This document shows, piece after piece, positions 1-10,131 of a DNA stretch of 64,000 nucleotides. The position numbers and the translations under genes were made by a program. Source of the DNA: Stomoxys calcitrans (taxonomy: Eukaryota > Arthropoda > Insecta > Diptera > Muscidae); assembly GCF_963082655.1 (NCBI RefSeq), contig NC_081553.1:62176311-62240310 (forward strand). The letters run 5' to 3'. Position 1 is the stretch's first letter. Every line of letters starts with the position of its first letter. Below the pieces are notes generated by a model. It was not told the origin of the DNA. It made no database searches and was given only the letters and a program-made list of their open reading frames with translations.

Positions 1-2416
1 ACAAATCCACAACATGAATTCGTTTTAAAATCACTTTGCCATGTTTTAAGCAACACTGGTTTAAAGATAACTTTAATTTTACGAATTTTTTAACATCATT
101 AAAATTAATGACGTCATAAACGTTGGGCTCTTCGATTGAAATATTTCCACGAGTATCGTCATAAACGTGGTTTGGACTATTTCGACGAGTTTCAGATCTT
201 GTCACGACTTTATATACTCCAACTGTCTGTTCATATTGCTCTTTTAGCTCATTAAGAGTGATGCGGGAAAGAGCATCCGCTACAACATTTTGTTTTCCCT
301 TGAGAAATTCCACGGTAAAATCATATTCCTCCAAATCCAATCTTATTCTCGTCAACTTGGAACTTGGATTTTTGAGCGAAAATAAATATGATAAGGGCTT
401 GTGATCCGTTTTCACTAAAAAATGTGTTCCGTAAATGTACGGCCGGAAATATTGTATTGCCCAATGAATTGCAATTAACTCTTGTTCGGTTGTTGATTTA
501 TTACTTTCGCCGTTTGTAAACGTTTTGGATGCAAATGCAACAGGAAGCTCTTTTCCATTATACTCTTGGCTGAGCACAGCTCCACATGCATATTTGCTTG
601 CATCCGTTGTAATACAAAATTGCTTTTCAAAATTCGGGTACTGCAGAAGTGTAGGTTTCAACAATTGTTTCTTGAGGTACTCGAATGCCTCATTGCATTG
701 TAATGTCCATTCAAATTTTACATTTTTCTTGCAAAGTCGAGTTATATGCCGAGAATAGAATGAAAAATTTCTGACAAACCTTCGATAATAATTGCAAAAA
801 GCAATAAATCTTCTAGCACTATCGCTATCGGTTGGAACAGGATACTTTTCAATTATGTCGTATTTGCTCTTATCAGGTAGAATACCATTATCCGTACATA
901 AATGACCAAGAAAATTAACTTCACATCGAAAAAATGAACACTTGTCAGGATGAAGCTTGAGGTTATATTTACGGCATTGTTCGAAAACATTCTTTAAATT
1001 CTTTAACATATGATTCGAACTACATCCGATAACAATCAAGTCATCCATGTAGACAAAAGCTTTTGTGGGTTCTAGTCCCGAAAACGCAAGTGTCATCATA
1101 CGCTGGAAGGAATTCGGAGCAATTTTTAATCCATATGGTAATCGAGTGAACCTATACGAACCATTGTCCGTGGAGAATGATGTTATGTCTCGTGATTTTT
1201 TCTCCAGTTCTATCTGATGAAAGCCAGACATCAAATCTAAACATGAAAAATATTTAGCTCGACCGAGTTGATCCAAAATATCTTCGATTCTCGGGAGGGG
1301 AAATTTGTCTGCTATTACCTTTTTATTAATTTGGCGATAATCAACAACTAAACGCCAACGCTTTTGTTCAGAATTTGGAAGCGCCTTTTTCGGAACAAGA
1401 AGTAGTGGGCTATTAAATTCTGATACGGACGGTTCAACTATACCATCAGACACAAGTTTATTTACTTGTTCGTTTATTTCTGCTCTATGTGTATGTGGAA
1501 TCCTATAGTTTTTTATATATACCGGGTCAGAGTCCTTGAGTTTTATCTTTTGTTTATAAAAATTATTAGCTGTGATTGGTTCTGTTTCTAAACCAAAAAC
1601 ATCCGTGTAATCAGAACACAATTTGTGAAGTTGATCCTTAAACTCTTTGGGACAATTCTTTTCCAACCTTGAAAGAATTTCCTCTTTTCTGTCATTTTGT
1701 AGATATTTTTGTTCAATCAAGTCATAATTTTTCAAACTCTCAGTCGCAATACTCTTGGTGTTTAGTATAACATTTTGTGAAGTTGTATTCAAAATTCGAA
1801 CAAATGTGTTTTTAGCATTTACTATAGAGCTAGCGACTAAAACACCAGGTTGAAGTTCCTGATTCATCACTAAAAACTCTTTTTCGTTTGTTGTTATATG
1901 TACTTTTCTAATTACTTCAGAACGAGCAGGTAACAAAATGTTATGGTTAACGTCAGAAAATATAATAGGGACTTGAATATTACAATGAAAGTTGTTAGGT
2001 CTTAGAATCAACCAATCATGGTGCTCATTGAAATCCAAAATACAGTTGTATTTCTTAATGAAATCCATGCCAAGAATACCATCACAAGGTATACGGAAAT
2101 TCCTATCCACCACCTGAAAATCATGGGGTATTAAGAATTTGTCAATTTGGAGATCCAAATCAATTGATCCAAATGACTTGGTTGTTCCTTCACCTATACC
2201 ACTTATTATTGTGGTATTAGACTTGATTAATTGACTATATTCTTTATTAAATTGCTTTAATAAAGATATATCCGCTCCTGTATCTACTAATAATGTGAGA
2301 ATGTTATTAGAAAAATTGTTTTTTGCCTTCACAAATATGCTCTGACTTAGATTTATATGATGTATAGTTGGATTTTGGACTATTGTTCTCCCAAGGGAAG
2401 ATTCAGGTTTCCCGAA
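1..2416 (-). CDS. pol: pol polyprotein, Ty3/gypsy (protease-RT-RNase H), partial
   Basis: I read the whole minus frame from 2416 to the edge and met no stop codon (about 805 codons). The aspartic protease motif LLVDTGAD lies at about 2,270-2,296; reverse transcriptase carries its catalytic YMDD box (FVYMDDLIV) at about 1,030-1,056; RNase H starts near TTDASKYACGAVLSQ at about 570-615, followed by the DHKPLSYLF segment typical of Ty3/gypsy RNase H at about 385-415. The order PR-RT-RH is that of Ty3/gypsy, not copia. The frame overlaps gag by about 37 nt; pol has no ATG of its own near the overlap, so translation as a Gag-Pol fusion by -1 frameshifting is expected. The protein would act in cytoplasmic virus-like particles to make cDNA. 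The tether region and integrase lie outside the window. Confidence 0.93.
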
Positions 2417-3546
2417 TCATTATTTTCTTCGGTAAGGATACGCACGTTGCGGTTCCTATTACCTTTATTGTTTCGACTGTCGAAATTGTGGTTATTGGAG
2501 CCACGTCCTCGATTGTTTCTATAGTAACGACCTCGTCCTCTATAGTGGCCATTACCCCGTCCACGACTATTTCCGCGTCCATACCAATTCGAATTGTAGT
2601 ATCTTACATCAAAGGTGGACATGCCCTCGGTGCAAGATGATACAAATTTCGACACCGCATCATTCATTGTGCTAAAGTTCCCAGACTCCATTATAAGCCG
2701 AACTCTATCGCTGGATGCGTTTTTCGACATCGTTTTGACGGCTACTTGAGTTGAGTACTTCTGTGCTAATTCTACAGGTAGTCCGTCAGAAATGTAGGCG
2801 TTAGACAGTGCTTTCGTAAGCTCCTCAATTTCACTCACAAACGAGTTTGCCGTCTTATTTCCTTGTCTAATATTTAAAATTTTTGCTGTGATAACTTCAG
2901 TTGATTCGCCTTTGACAGATTTTCTCAATGTTATTATTATGTCCTTGATGGTCCCTTCTGAGCTGATAAGGTTTCTCGCCGTCCCTTTTAATTTTGTCTT
3001 AATGACTCTCACTGCAATCTGTTCATGAGTTTCTTTTACTGAATCTATAAGGTCCAGTGCATCAAGAAAACTCTGCAGATTTTCGGAGCTTCCGTTAAAA
3101 TCCGGTATGACCCTTGTGGCCAAACCCAGAAAGTCCGTAACCGATTGTGTCATGTTTCCTGCCTCGTTTGCAATGTCAAAGAGTTTGGTAAGTGATTCAC
3201 AATCAATGTTTTCGCCAACTTCCTCTAATTTAATGTAGAAAACGACCTCGTCATGGAAACTCACTGACAATCTATTTTCTATGCCCTTAGATTCCAATAA
3301 ATTTGCTAGTTTATTTCGTACATCCAAAAAATATGCTTCTGCTGCTATTTTGTGGGAGGGGGTAAGATTATCGTAGTACCCTTTTAAAAATGTCCGAATT
3401 TTTTCCAGGGCTTCAAATAATATTTTGAGGTGTCGACCTAATGTCTCATTTCCTATCGGTCTGTCTACTTTCAGACTTTTGTATGACCTATCAAAGTTCT
3501 GCTCTTTGATTATTCTGGCTACACCGATTATGTCGATCCAGTCCAT
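2380..3546 (-). CDS. gag: Gag structural protein of the Ty3/gypsy element
   Basis: A 388-codon uninterrupted ORF starting MDWIDIIG. Residues 1-about 310 are a helical, charged capsid-like region without signal peptide; residues about 320-372 are an RNA-binding tail rich in Arg, Gly and Asn (repeated RGRG motifs). No CCHC zinc knuckle is present, which is typical of many insect errantivirus-like Gags. The ORF ends in PLGEQ, overlapping pol in the -1 frame. The ATG at 3546 is the first in frame and its position 98 bp downstream of the small ORF is sensible. Gag should assemble into virus-like particles packaging element RNA. The gene has no break, unlike nearly all other transposon ORFs in this window. 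Confidence 0.9.
   Translation of the reverse strand: MDWIDIIGVARIIKEQNFDRSYKSLKVDRPIGNETLGRHLKILFEALEKIRTFLKGYYDNLTPSHKIAAEAYFLDVRNKLANLLESKGIENRLSVSFHDEVVFYIKLEEVGENIDCESLTKLFDIANEAGNMTQSVTDFLGLATRVIPDFNGSSENLQSFLDALDLIDSVKETHEQIAVRVIKTKLKGTARNLISSEGTIKDIIITLRKSVKGESTEVITAKILNIRQGNKTANSFVSEIEELTKALSNAYISDGLPVELAQKYSTQVAVKTMSKNASSDRVRLIMESGNFSTMNDAVSKFVSSCTEGMSTFDVRYYNSNWYGRGNSRGRGNGHYRGRGRYYRNNRGRGSNNHNFDSRNNKGNRNRNVRILTEENNDSGNLNLPLGEQ
2407..2413 (-). promoter_or_regulatory. candidate -1 ribosomal frameshift heptamer GGGAAAC at the gag-pol overlap
   Basis: On the minus strand the heptamer G GGA AAC fits the X XXY YYZ slippery pattern and is in the correct phase of gag (codons TCG GGA AAC). 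It lies just downstream of the TAA TGA that closes the pol frame and upstream of the gag TAG at 2380, so a -1 slip here joins the two frames. GGGAAAC is a known functional slippery heptamer in other viruses; use here is inference. Confidence 0.6.
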
Positions 3547-3643
3547 GTGAGTTCTAAAATTTAAAGATTTTCATTTATTTTTTGTGCTAGTATGGCTGGT
3601 CAAGATTTTTTTTTTTTAAGTTATTTTTTTGACATATTGATTC

Positions 3644-3856
3644 CTATACCTTTTCAAGATCGTTTGCAACAGAAGCGGCCCTTATATAATTCTTCCGTAG
3701 AGCCCTCTTATGCAGTTGGTAAAGAGTTACCAATAGCTGGGCTGCCAATAAACTAATTATGATTAAGAAGTAGTTGGTAGGACTTTCTACCTTTACAACA
3801 ATGTCGTTAATCACATTGGCATTGGGATCCTCTATCTTTGATTCCGTACTACCCAT
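3644..3856 (-). CDS. small N-myristoylation-signal, single-pass membrane protein upstream of gag
   Basis: A 70-codon ORF. It begins MGSTES, which fits the N-myristoylation consensus (Gly2, small residue at 6). Residues about 30-47 form one hydrophobic segment (FLIIISLLAAQLLVTLY), followed directly by a strongly basic stretch (HKRALRKNY) and a short tail. It lies on the same strand as gag, 97 bp upstream, with its own ATG. I do not recognise it with certainty. The arrangement (acylated N-terminus, one membrane span, polybasic juxtamembrane region) is that of small membrane-active viral proteins such as the FAST class of reoviruses; I infer a role at host membranes or in particle targeting, but chance cannot be excluded for an ORF this short. 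It is the element's own gene only if conserved in other copies. Confidence 0.6.
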   Translation of the reverse strand: MGSTESKIEDPNANVINDIVVKVESPTNYFLIIISLLAAQLLVTLYQLHKRALRKNYIRAASVANDLEKV

Positions 3857-3939
3857 GATTACTATACTCTTAAATGATTACGCCGATTAAAGTCTAAATA
3901 TGTTGAACGAATCACTTGTGCAGCGTCAACAACCAAAGG

Positions 3940-4553
3940 CGGTAAGAAGAGGCTTAATAAAGTATATGGTGTCTCTTTTAACTCGTTCCTTAAGATACGC
4001 TTGTTGCAAATGATCCACAAGATAATTTATACCAATGAACCGTCATATCTGGCTTCTGTTTTGCGTTTTGCTAACTCTACAAGAGGTAAACAAGTAATAC
4101 AAATACGTCATCAATATCGTGTATCTGAACAACAGTTCTTTGTTAATGCTATACGTCTCTGAAATAATCTTCCCAATAGTATTCAAATTATAAGTAATGA
4201 ACGTCAGTTCAAATCTTTGATTTATAATCATTTTAATTAATTATTTGTTTTGTTTTTTTTATAACTATTTTTTTTTAAATTTATTTTATTAGTAACTTTG
4301 ATTAAATTGTTAAATTTTCTTTAAAGTTTCTTTTTCTTCTTTTTTTTTTTTGTTTTGTTTAAACCTTTTTTAACTTAAATATTGTATCAGTAACTTTGCT
4401 TAAATTGTTAAATATTTTGTACCAATTATTGTTCTATTTAAATGAAAACTTGTTGAACTCATTGTATTTATCAATTTACTAACCCATGCTTTATATAAGA
4501 CACTGTCTTTTGTATGGGTTTTATCATAATAAAATACAAATACAAATACAAAA
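3940..4553 (+). mobile_element. 5'-truncated LINE 3' end with ACAAAT-type tail
   Basis: A plus-strand frame ending TAA at 4238-4240 encodes the C-terminal tail of a non-LTR retrotransposon ORF2: an HKIIYTNEPSYL block followed by FFVNAIRL, then NNLPNSI, the typical ending of Jockey/CR1-like LINEs. The tryptophan expected between RL and NN is a TGA stop at 4160-4162, so the copy is dead. About 300 bp of T-rich 3' UTR follow and end in AATAAAATACAAATACAAATAC, a simple-repeat tail as many fly LINEs have. The two T-rich blocks at about 4,285-4,325 and 4,385-4,420 resemble each other (AGTAACTTTG.TTAAATTG). Confidence 0.75.
3955..4240 (+). pseudogene. ORF2 C-terminal fragment of a Jockey/CR1-like LINE
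   Basis: Open in one plus frame except for the in-frame TGA at 4160-4162. Homology is recognised from the conserved LINE C-terminal pattern only; there are no catalytic residues in this part. The fragment lies head-on to the small ORF of the retroelement on the opposite strand, so it may mark the site where the retroelement's 5' end was lost. Confidence 0.7.
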
Positions 4554-5612
4554 TAAACTGTGTCCACAAATACATAAACTGAAACATGGTCTTTTCTTAT
4601 TTTGTACATAATATAAATTAAAATTTTTACTTTTTTTTCGAGACAAAAATAGTCTTTCTCCTTAAAAAAAAAATCTATACATATATGTATATTTAATATA
4701 TGGATTTTACTTAACTTTTGAATGCGTTATTGTTGTTGTTGTCCTGCGAAACTCTTTGCGATGGAAGCAGTTAAACTATTTTTAACAATTGGAATTAGCA
4801 TATGCTGGAACATCTTTACGTTTCTGGTTGTGGTGGTGGTGGAAGTTGTAGATGCGGTCCCTCTATTTGTATTGTTGTTGCTGCTACTTGTTGTTGGTAA
4901 TAATAAAGGATTGGAAAAGATGCAATTAACTGATTGTTGGTTTAGCAACAAATGATGGTTGTTGTTGTTGGTGCAGTGTTTCATTTTATAATTGCTGCTT
5001 GATTTTGCTTAAAAAGATCCTTTTTTATTGTGCTTCAGTTCTCATCTTTTTTGGTGTTGCTGTTGTGTTTTAATGTTTTCTTCTTGTTTAATTCTTTTTG
5101 TTTGCTTTTTTTCAGTTTTTTTATGGAGTTTTTTGTATTTCATTTATGTTTATTTTCTATGTGTTGTTTTTGCCGTTGAATAATTAAAAAAATCGTTTTT
5201 AGTTTTTTTTTCACTGTGCTCTAAATGGCGGCGAGTAGGGTTTATTTTTTTTTTATTTTCACGGTCGCCATGTGAAAGAATTGAGGACCACTTCAATTGG
5301 CTGTTGTTCTTAAATTTAATTTTATTTAAACAAAATATTTCTAAGCTAGCTTAAGCCTAGCCAGCGTGTTCCCATGCTGTTGGGTTGCTCACCTGTGTGA
5401 ATATGCAACGTATGTATATTCACACGGCAACGCGGATGGGTGTCCATATGCGCGAATCAGATTACCTAAGCCAGACAATGATCATGACCAAGGCCAGACA
5501 ATTGTCTCACACATATACACACTACACTCTATCCATTCTCCCATCGCCTTTAGTCTCATAGCCGCAATGGTTGCCTTACACTGAATCTGAATGTCTATGG
5601 ATCGAATATCTA
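4554..5612. other. AT-rich spacer with CAA/GTT low-complexity tracts
   Basis: No recognised element. T-rich stretches and TTGTTG/CAACAA runs occur at 4,720-5,090. This kind of low complexity is common in fly leaders and introns. The only ORF worth naming is the minus-strand 85-codon frame at 4,727-4,984. Confidence 0.5.
4727..4984 (-). CDS. possible small low-complexity protein or exon (Asn/Thr/Ser/Gln-rich)
   Basis: An 85-codon ATG-started frame with runs NNNN, TTSSSNNN, TTSTTTTT and a terminal QQQQ. A central unrepetitive part (NVKMFQHMLIPIVKNSLTASIAKSF) is the only portion not explained by simple CAA/CAC repeats. Homopolymer-rich coding is common in fly regulatory proteins, but CAA microsatellites in non-coding DNA give the same picture. 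There are no convincing splice sites or neighbours, and I do not recognise it. Confidence 0.2.
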   Translation of the reverse strand: MKHCTNNNNHHLLLNQQSVNCIFSNPLLLPTTSSSNNNTNRGTASTTSTTTTTRNVKMFQHMLIPIVKNSLTASIAKSFAGQQQQ

Positions 5613-5852
5613 TTGGGTTGCCCAAAAAGTAATTGCGGATTTTTTAAAAGAAATTAAATGCTTTTTTTTATATAAAACTTAGGATGAACTTTAATCAAAT
5701 ATAGTTTTTTTACACTTTTTTTCTAAAGCAAGCTAAAACTAACAGCTGATAACTGACAGAAGAAAGAAAACAATTACAGAGTCACAAGCTGTGAAAAAAT
5801 TTGTCAACGCCGACTATATGAAAAATCCGCAATTACTTTTTGGGCAACCCAA
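5613..5852 (+). mobile_element. mariner-type MITE, copy 1 (complete, TA duplication)
   Basis: A 240-bp element with about 30-bp terminal inverted repeats beginning TTGGGTTGCCCAAAAAGTAA and flanked by TA on both sides (5611-5612 and 5853-5854), the target duplication of Tc1/mariner elements. The TIR resembles the cecropia-subfamily mariner/MADE1 type (AAAAGTAATTGCGG). No transposase coding is left. Two more copies are at 6,031-6,222 and 9,895-10,131. Confidence 0.88.
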
Positions 5853-5859
5853 TAGAATA

Positions 5860-6700
5860 GTCTCCAGTGCCCTAGTGGGCGTGGTCCTCATCAATCCGCC
5901 TATGCTCTGAACCTGTTGTATTATCCAAACGTTGCACTTCTTCACCATAGCAGTCCATTAAACTACGGAGGTATTCCAATTCAGTTTCCTGCCCAAGATT
6001 ACGTATTTGGCCTTGTCAGATATCGCAATCATGCATTTTTAATAAAACTTAGAATGAACTTTAATCAAATATAGTTTTTTTACACTTTTTTTTCTAAAGC
6101 AAGCTAAAACTAACAGCTGATAACTTACAGAAGAAAGAATGCAATTACAGAGTCACAAGCTGTGAAAAAATTTGTCATCGCCGACTATATGAAAAATCTG
6201 CAATTACTTTTTGGGCAACCCACTTTCTGGTTACTTTCTGGCCGAAAACCTGCCTTTCCTTCCTAAAAATGCTCTCAAGTGCAGACGAAACTCGCTTTCT
6301 TTATTGCGTTTAGCAATGTAATCCCCCTCCAGTACTTTCAGTGGGTGAGGTCACCCTTCTTTGGAATTATAACCATAATAACCATCTTACATTCCGCGGG
6401 GACAATTTTTGTATCCCAGGCCTTCCTGATTATTGGGCGGATCGCTTGAGCTATGGGCTATGCCGCATACCGCAACAGTTCAGCAGGTGTATTATCTGGG
6501 CCCGCTGATTTGCCGTTTTTTGAGTGAGACCAGAACTGCCAAAATTTCTTCGTAGGTGGGTGAGGCCGTAGATATATCCCGGCGTGGGTTTCGGCGCATA
6601 GGGGGATTAAAATGGTCGGGGCTTATGTCCTCGGTTGTTGGTTCTTCGGAGCTGAAGAAACCGCGCCATCGCTCTAATTGCTGTTCGGGTGTTGATAATT
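5860..6700 (-). pseudogene. decayed LINE reverse transcriptase fragment
   Basis: On the minus strand, 6,550-6,250 translates, with stops, into an RT palm start of the form GKSAGPDN.PAELL, a middle block IIRKAWDTKIVPAECK, and IPKKGDLTH..YWRGITLL, a set of motifs diagnostic for LINE reverse transcriptases. The left part (6,015-5,870) resembles the connection region after RT (VQSIGGLMRTTPTRALE). Several stops are visible and the YxDD region is not found. A MITE copy interrupts it at 6,031-6,222. Confidence 0.6.
6031..6222 (+). mobile_element. mariner-type MITE, copy 2 (5' truncated)
   Basis: Matches copy 1 from the AATAAAACTTAG segment to the right TIR (TTTTTGGGCAACCCA) but lacks the left TIR and about 50 bp. 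Same orientation as copy 1; it sits within the LINE RT relic. Confidence 0.85.
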
Positions 6701-6709
6701 CCTATCCGT

Positions 6710-7757
6710 CCATAGGATGGGGGTATACTAATTTCATCATTCTGTTTGTAACACTTCGAAATATGCGTCTGAGACCCCATAAAGCATAAAGTTGATCTAG
6801 CCATGTCCGTCCGTCTGTCGAAAGCACGCTAACTTTCGAAGAAGTAAAGCTAGCAGCTTGAAATTTTGCACAGATACTTTTTATTAGTGTAGGTCGGTTG
6901 GGTTGTAAATGGGTCAAATTGGTCCATGTTTTGATATACCCGCCATATAAACGGATCTTGGGACTTGACCTCTTCAGCCTCTAGAGGGCGCAATTTAAGA
7001 CAAATTTGACTGAAATTTTGCACGTGGTGTTTTGGTATTAGTTCCACCAATTGTGCTAAGTATGGTTCAAATCGGTTCATGTTTTGATATAGCTGATATA
7101 TAAACCGATCTTGGGTCTTGATTACTGGAGCCTCTAGAGGGCACAATTCTCGTCCGATTTGACTGAAATTTTGCACAAAGTGTTTTGGTGTCACTTCCAA
7201 CAATTGTGTTAAGTATGTTACAAATCGGTCCATAATCTGGTATGGCTGTCATATAAACCGATCTTGGATCTTGACTTCTTGGGCCTCTAGAGTGCGCAAT
7301 TCTTATCCGATTGGAATGAAATTTAGCATGAGGTGTTTTGTTATGATATCCAACAACTGTGCCATGTATGGTTCAAATCGGTTCATAACCTGATATAGCC
7401 GTCATATAAACCTATCTTGGGTCTTGACTTCTTGAGCCTCTAGAGGGCCCAATTTTAGACAGATTTGACTGAAATTTTGCACGTGGTGTTTTGGTATTAC
7501 TTACAACAATTGTGCTAAGTATGGTTCAAATCGGTCCATGTTTTGATATAACTGCCATATAAACCGATCTTGGGTCTTGACCCGCTAGAGGGCGCAATTC
7601 TCATCCGATTTGACTGACATTTTGTATGAGCTGTTTTATTATGACTTCCAATAACTCTGCTGCTTGACCCCCTACAAGTCGCAATTCTTATCCAAATGAA
7701 CTGAAATATTACACAGTGACTTCTACAATGTACAGCATTCATTTATGGTCCGAGTCA
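6710..7757 (+). mobile_element. HINE (DINE-like Helentron-associated element), type i body, 3' end missing
   Basis: Starts with the 5' block (CCATAGGATGGGGGTATAC, then GACCCCATAAAG, then CCATGTCCGTCCGTCTG) and continues into about five type i tandem monomers (CAAATCGGTCCATGTTTTGA, ATATAAACCGATCTTGGG, CTCTAGAGGGCGCAATT). The array ends near 7757 without the 3' terminal inverted repeat and hairpin, so the copy is 3' truncated. Non-autonomous: no Rep/helicase coding. Confidence 0.8.
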
Positions 7758-9079
7758 GACTCTAACTTGTTTTTTTTTTCGTTTTTTATGAACGTCAATT
7801 TGTTATGGGTCTATTTATTATAAACAATTTTTATATTCCTTTAACTGGAAGAAAATTGCAGCAATCTTTAAGCAGCCATAAAAAACGTTTCTTTTTCCAC
7901 AAGAGACCAACAATGCCTTGCACGAGTGCCATGTTAATTTATTTAATAAACCTTTTATTTATTTTTATGTTAATTAGCATGACGACGATCATAATCGGCA
8001 TTATTATGGTGAAAATAAACGTTGAAGACCAACGACCATCTGATGGATGGGATGGAAATAAAAATAACGTCCCTTTGAGGAAACAAAGAAAGAAGCAAAC
8101 AAAAAAAATACCAGAAAAGGGGGAAAACATTCATTTTGGCATATGTTTTTCTTTGTTTTCCCCCTATTTTCCGACTCGTTACTTGGTTAAGTTTTTGTTT
8201 TTGGGTTTTATTTTCCTTGTTTTGCCCATTTTATATTCTCCCAAATTTTATTTCATTTCTGGTGGTCTAGTGGTCAGTTGCCCCATCATATTGCTTGGCC
8301 AATAATGTCGTTTCTTTGCATTTTGGCCTGCCTGCGAGTTGGGGAAGAACGAGGCAGATTGCCATTGACATTTCTCTTTGTATTTATCAGACATCATTTG
8401 TTTATTACATTGTTTACTTGGTCAGTAGTCTTGAATGCCTTGTTTCTGCCTTTTGAAATTACGATTCGTTTAGGGATGTGCAATTTTTTCGTTTGGGATT
8501 TTCCGACATTTCTCTATGTGCCTATGGCACTTTCGTTTCATAATTCTGTTTTTGGGTTTCCTTCTCTGTGTATTCTGCTTTGTGCCTTCTGCTACAGTCT
8601 CTATTGTGGTATATACATGTATGTGTGCATACGCACTCACATTTATCTAACGAAAATTTCATTTATGTATGTAGCCAACATCATTCGACATAGTAGACGT
8701 CATATTTCAATAAAATAAATAACTTTGTCTCATAAACATCTCACTCACTCTACAACTAAAAAAGAAGAATTTCCGACAAAAAAAAAATACATGAGAAAAT
8801 CCAAAAAAAAAAAAAAAAATCATGTGCGATTTGAATTTATTTGCAAAACAAAGAACGAATTCGTAACCGCCATCGACTTGTTGATACTAAAGAAAATCAT
8901 AAAAATTTTATAAATGTACTACACACACTTCGATATATACCCAGGGGGACAGATGTACGCGCATATTAAAGTGGATCTTAAAGGGAAAAATCTTTTCTTT
9001 TAAAGCAGAAAAAAGTACGGAAAACAAGTTCTGCAGGATCGAACCATGGATTCTGCTAAAATGTACCCTTTTTAATTCA
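7758..9079. other. AT-rich spacer, no supported gene
   Basis: Contains T/A-rich DNA, an A-run near 8,805-8,819 and a 166-codon ORF at 7,805-8,305 that is dominated by AT-rich codons (Phe, Ile, Leu, Lys) and has no recognisable domain; I do not call it. The stretch 8,980-9,075 carries a weak HINE-like trace (GATCGAACCATGGATTCTGC). Confidence 0.5.
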
Positions 9080-9156
9080 GGAGCAGCTCATACCATCGTG
9101 GATAATCGAGACGAAACCTCGAAGAAAGGGAAAATGTTTCCAATTGGATACCTGAG

Positions 9157-9914
9157 ATGAACCTCGAAATCAAATGCGTGGCACTGCTCACATCAGCGCA
9201 GTCTTGGATTGACGGAACCCTAGTATTGACATCAGGAAGATCATTTTACACGAATGGATCAAAGCTAGAGGGCAGAGTGGGCCTAAGGGTCCACATTGAG
9301 AACCCTGGGACTGAAATCTGTTTTAGACTGCCTAACCATAATATGGTCCTACAGGCGGATATCCGGGCGATCACGAAATGCGTGAAGTGGTGTGGTGCTA
9401 ACGCGAGGACGTCGAGTGTGAACATCTTTGCAAATTTTACCTATGAACATTCCACTTAGGAACAGGAACATCTTTACCGACGGTAAAATTGTCATAAGGG
9501 CAATAGGTAAGGACACGAACAGTCTAGCAGTGTAAGAAGGAGATAAACGCCTTCTCCAAGGATGGCAAAATCCGCACCGTTAAGGTGCCGGGCCATAACG
9601 AAGTCAGGGGAAATGAAAGGGCAGACGATTTGGCGGTGAAGGCCAAGGGACTGCCGTCAATAAACTTGGTTAACACGAAGCCTTTCGGGTCGACGCAGTC
9701 CGAGTTAAGGAAGTGGGCCTCGAATGTGCATGCAACATTGTGGAACGGCGAAACGGTCGGTAGGACGGCGAAAATCTTATGGGGGGATCTAGATCGTGAG
9801 AAGACGAGGCCATTACCGAAAGCAAGCAAGAAGGAGGTCAGTATAGCTATTGGTATCATAACGGGACACATAGGACTACGAGCTCACCTAAGTATTGGGT
9901 TGCCCATAAAGTAA
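9157..9914 (+). pseudogene. LINE RNase H domain (frameshifted)
   Basis: 9,157-9,459 carries the start of RNase HI: FYTNGSKLEGRVGLRVHIEN and LQADIRAI. In active enzymes of this class the first motif is YTDGS and the second has a Glu (LQAEI); here Asp is Asn and Glu is Asp. The frame then breaks, and at 9,585-9,914 a different frame gives the last RNase H motif (MPGHNEVRGNERADDLA), where the final catalytic Asp (ADDLA) is kept. The frame runs into the MITE at 9895. Confidence 0.8.
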
Positions 9915-10131
9915 TTACGGATTTTTCATATAGTCGGCGTTGACAAATTTTTTCACAGCTTGTGACTCTGTAATTGCATTCTTTCTTCTGTCAGTTATCA
10001 GCTGTGACTTTTAGCTTACTTTAGAAAAAAAAGTGTAAAAAAAGTATATTTGATTAAAGTTCATTCTAAGTTTTATTAAAAATGCATTTACTTTCTTTTA
10101 AAAAATCCGCAATTACTTTTTGGGCAACCAA
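9895..10131 (-). mobile_element. mariner-type MITE, copy 3, inside the LINE
   Basis: A 237-bp copy in inverse orientation to copies 1 and 2, with both TIRs (TTGGGTTGCCCATAAAGTAA and TTTTTGGGCAACCAA) and flanking TA dinucleotides (9893-9894, 10132-10133). The coding frame left of the insertion continues in register on the right if the insert and one TA are ignored, which proves insertion into the LINE. Confidence 0.92.

Larger units (their letters stand above)
1..3880 (-). mobile_element. Ty3/gypsy-type LTR retroelement, left part outside window
   Basis: A minus-strand retroelement is present, in transcription order: a small ORF (3856-3644), gag (3546-2380), and pol (2416 to the window edge) in the -1 frame. 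Protease, reverse transcriptase and RNase H occur in Ty3/gypsy order. Integrase, any envelope gene and the 3' LTR would lie left of position 1. I could not find a 5' LTR or a primer-binding site; immediately upstream of the small ORF (about 3,880-3,940) the sequence passes into a LINE fragment of opposite orientation, so the 5' LTR is either deleted or displaced. Gag and pol show no stop or frameshift, so this is a young copy. The arginine-rich, knuckle-less Gag resembles insect gypsy/17.6/297-type or mdg1/412-type elements; the exact clade needs a phylogeny. Confidence 0.88.

Noticed and set aside
3860..4640. 5' LTR of the gypsy element
   Set aside because: Expected place, but the DNA here encodes a plus-strand LINE tail; no TG...CA ends or primer-binding site could be matched.
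8260..8290. tRNA-like GGTGGTCTAGTGGTCAG
   Set aside because: Resembles an A box only; no B box at a suitable distance.
7805..8305. 166-codon ORF with hydrophobic segments
   Set aside because: Composition follows AT-rich DNA, no domain, no codon bias, overlapping ORF on the other strand.
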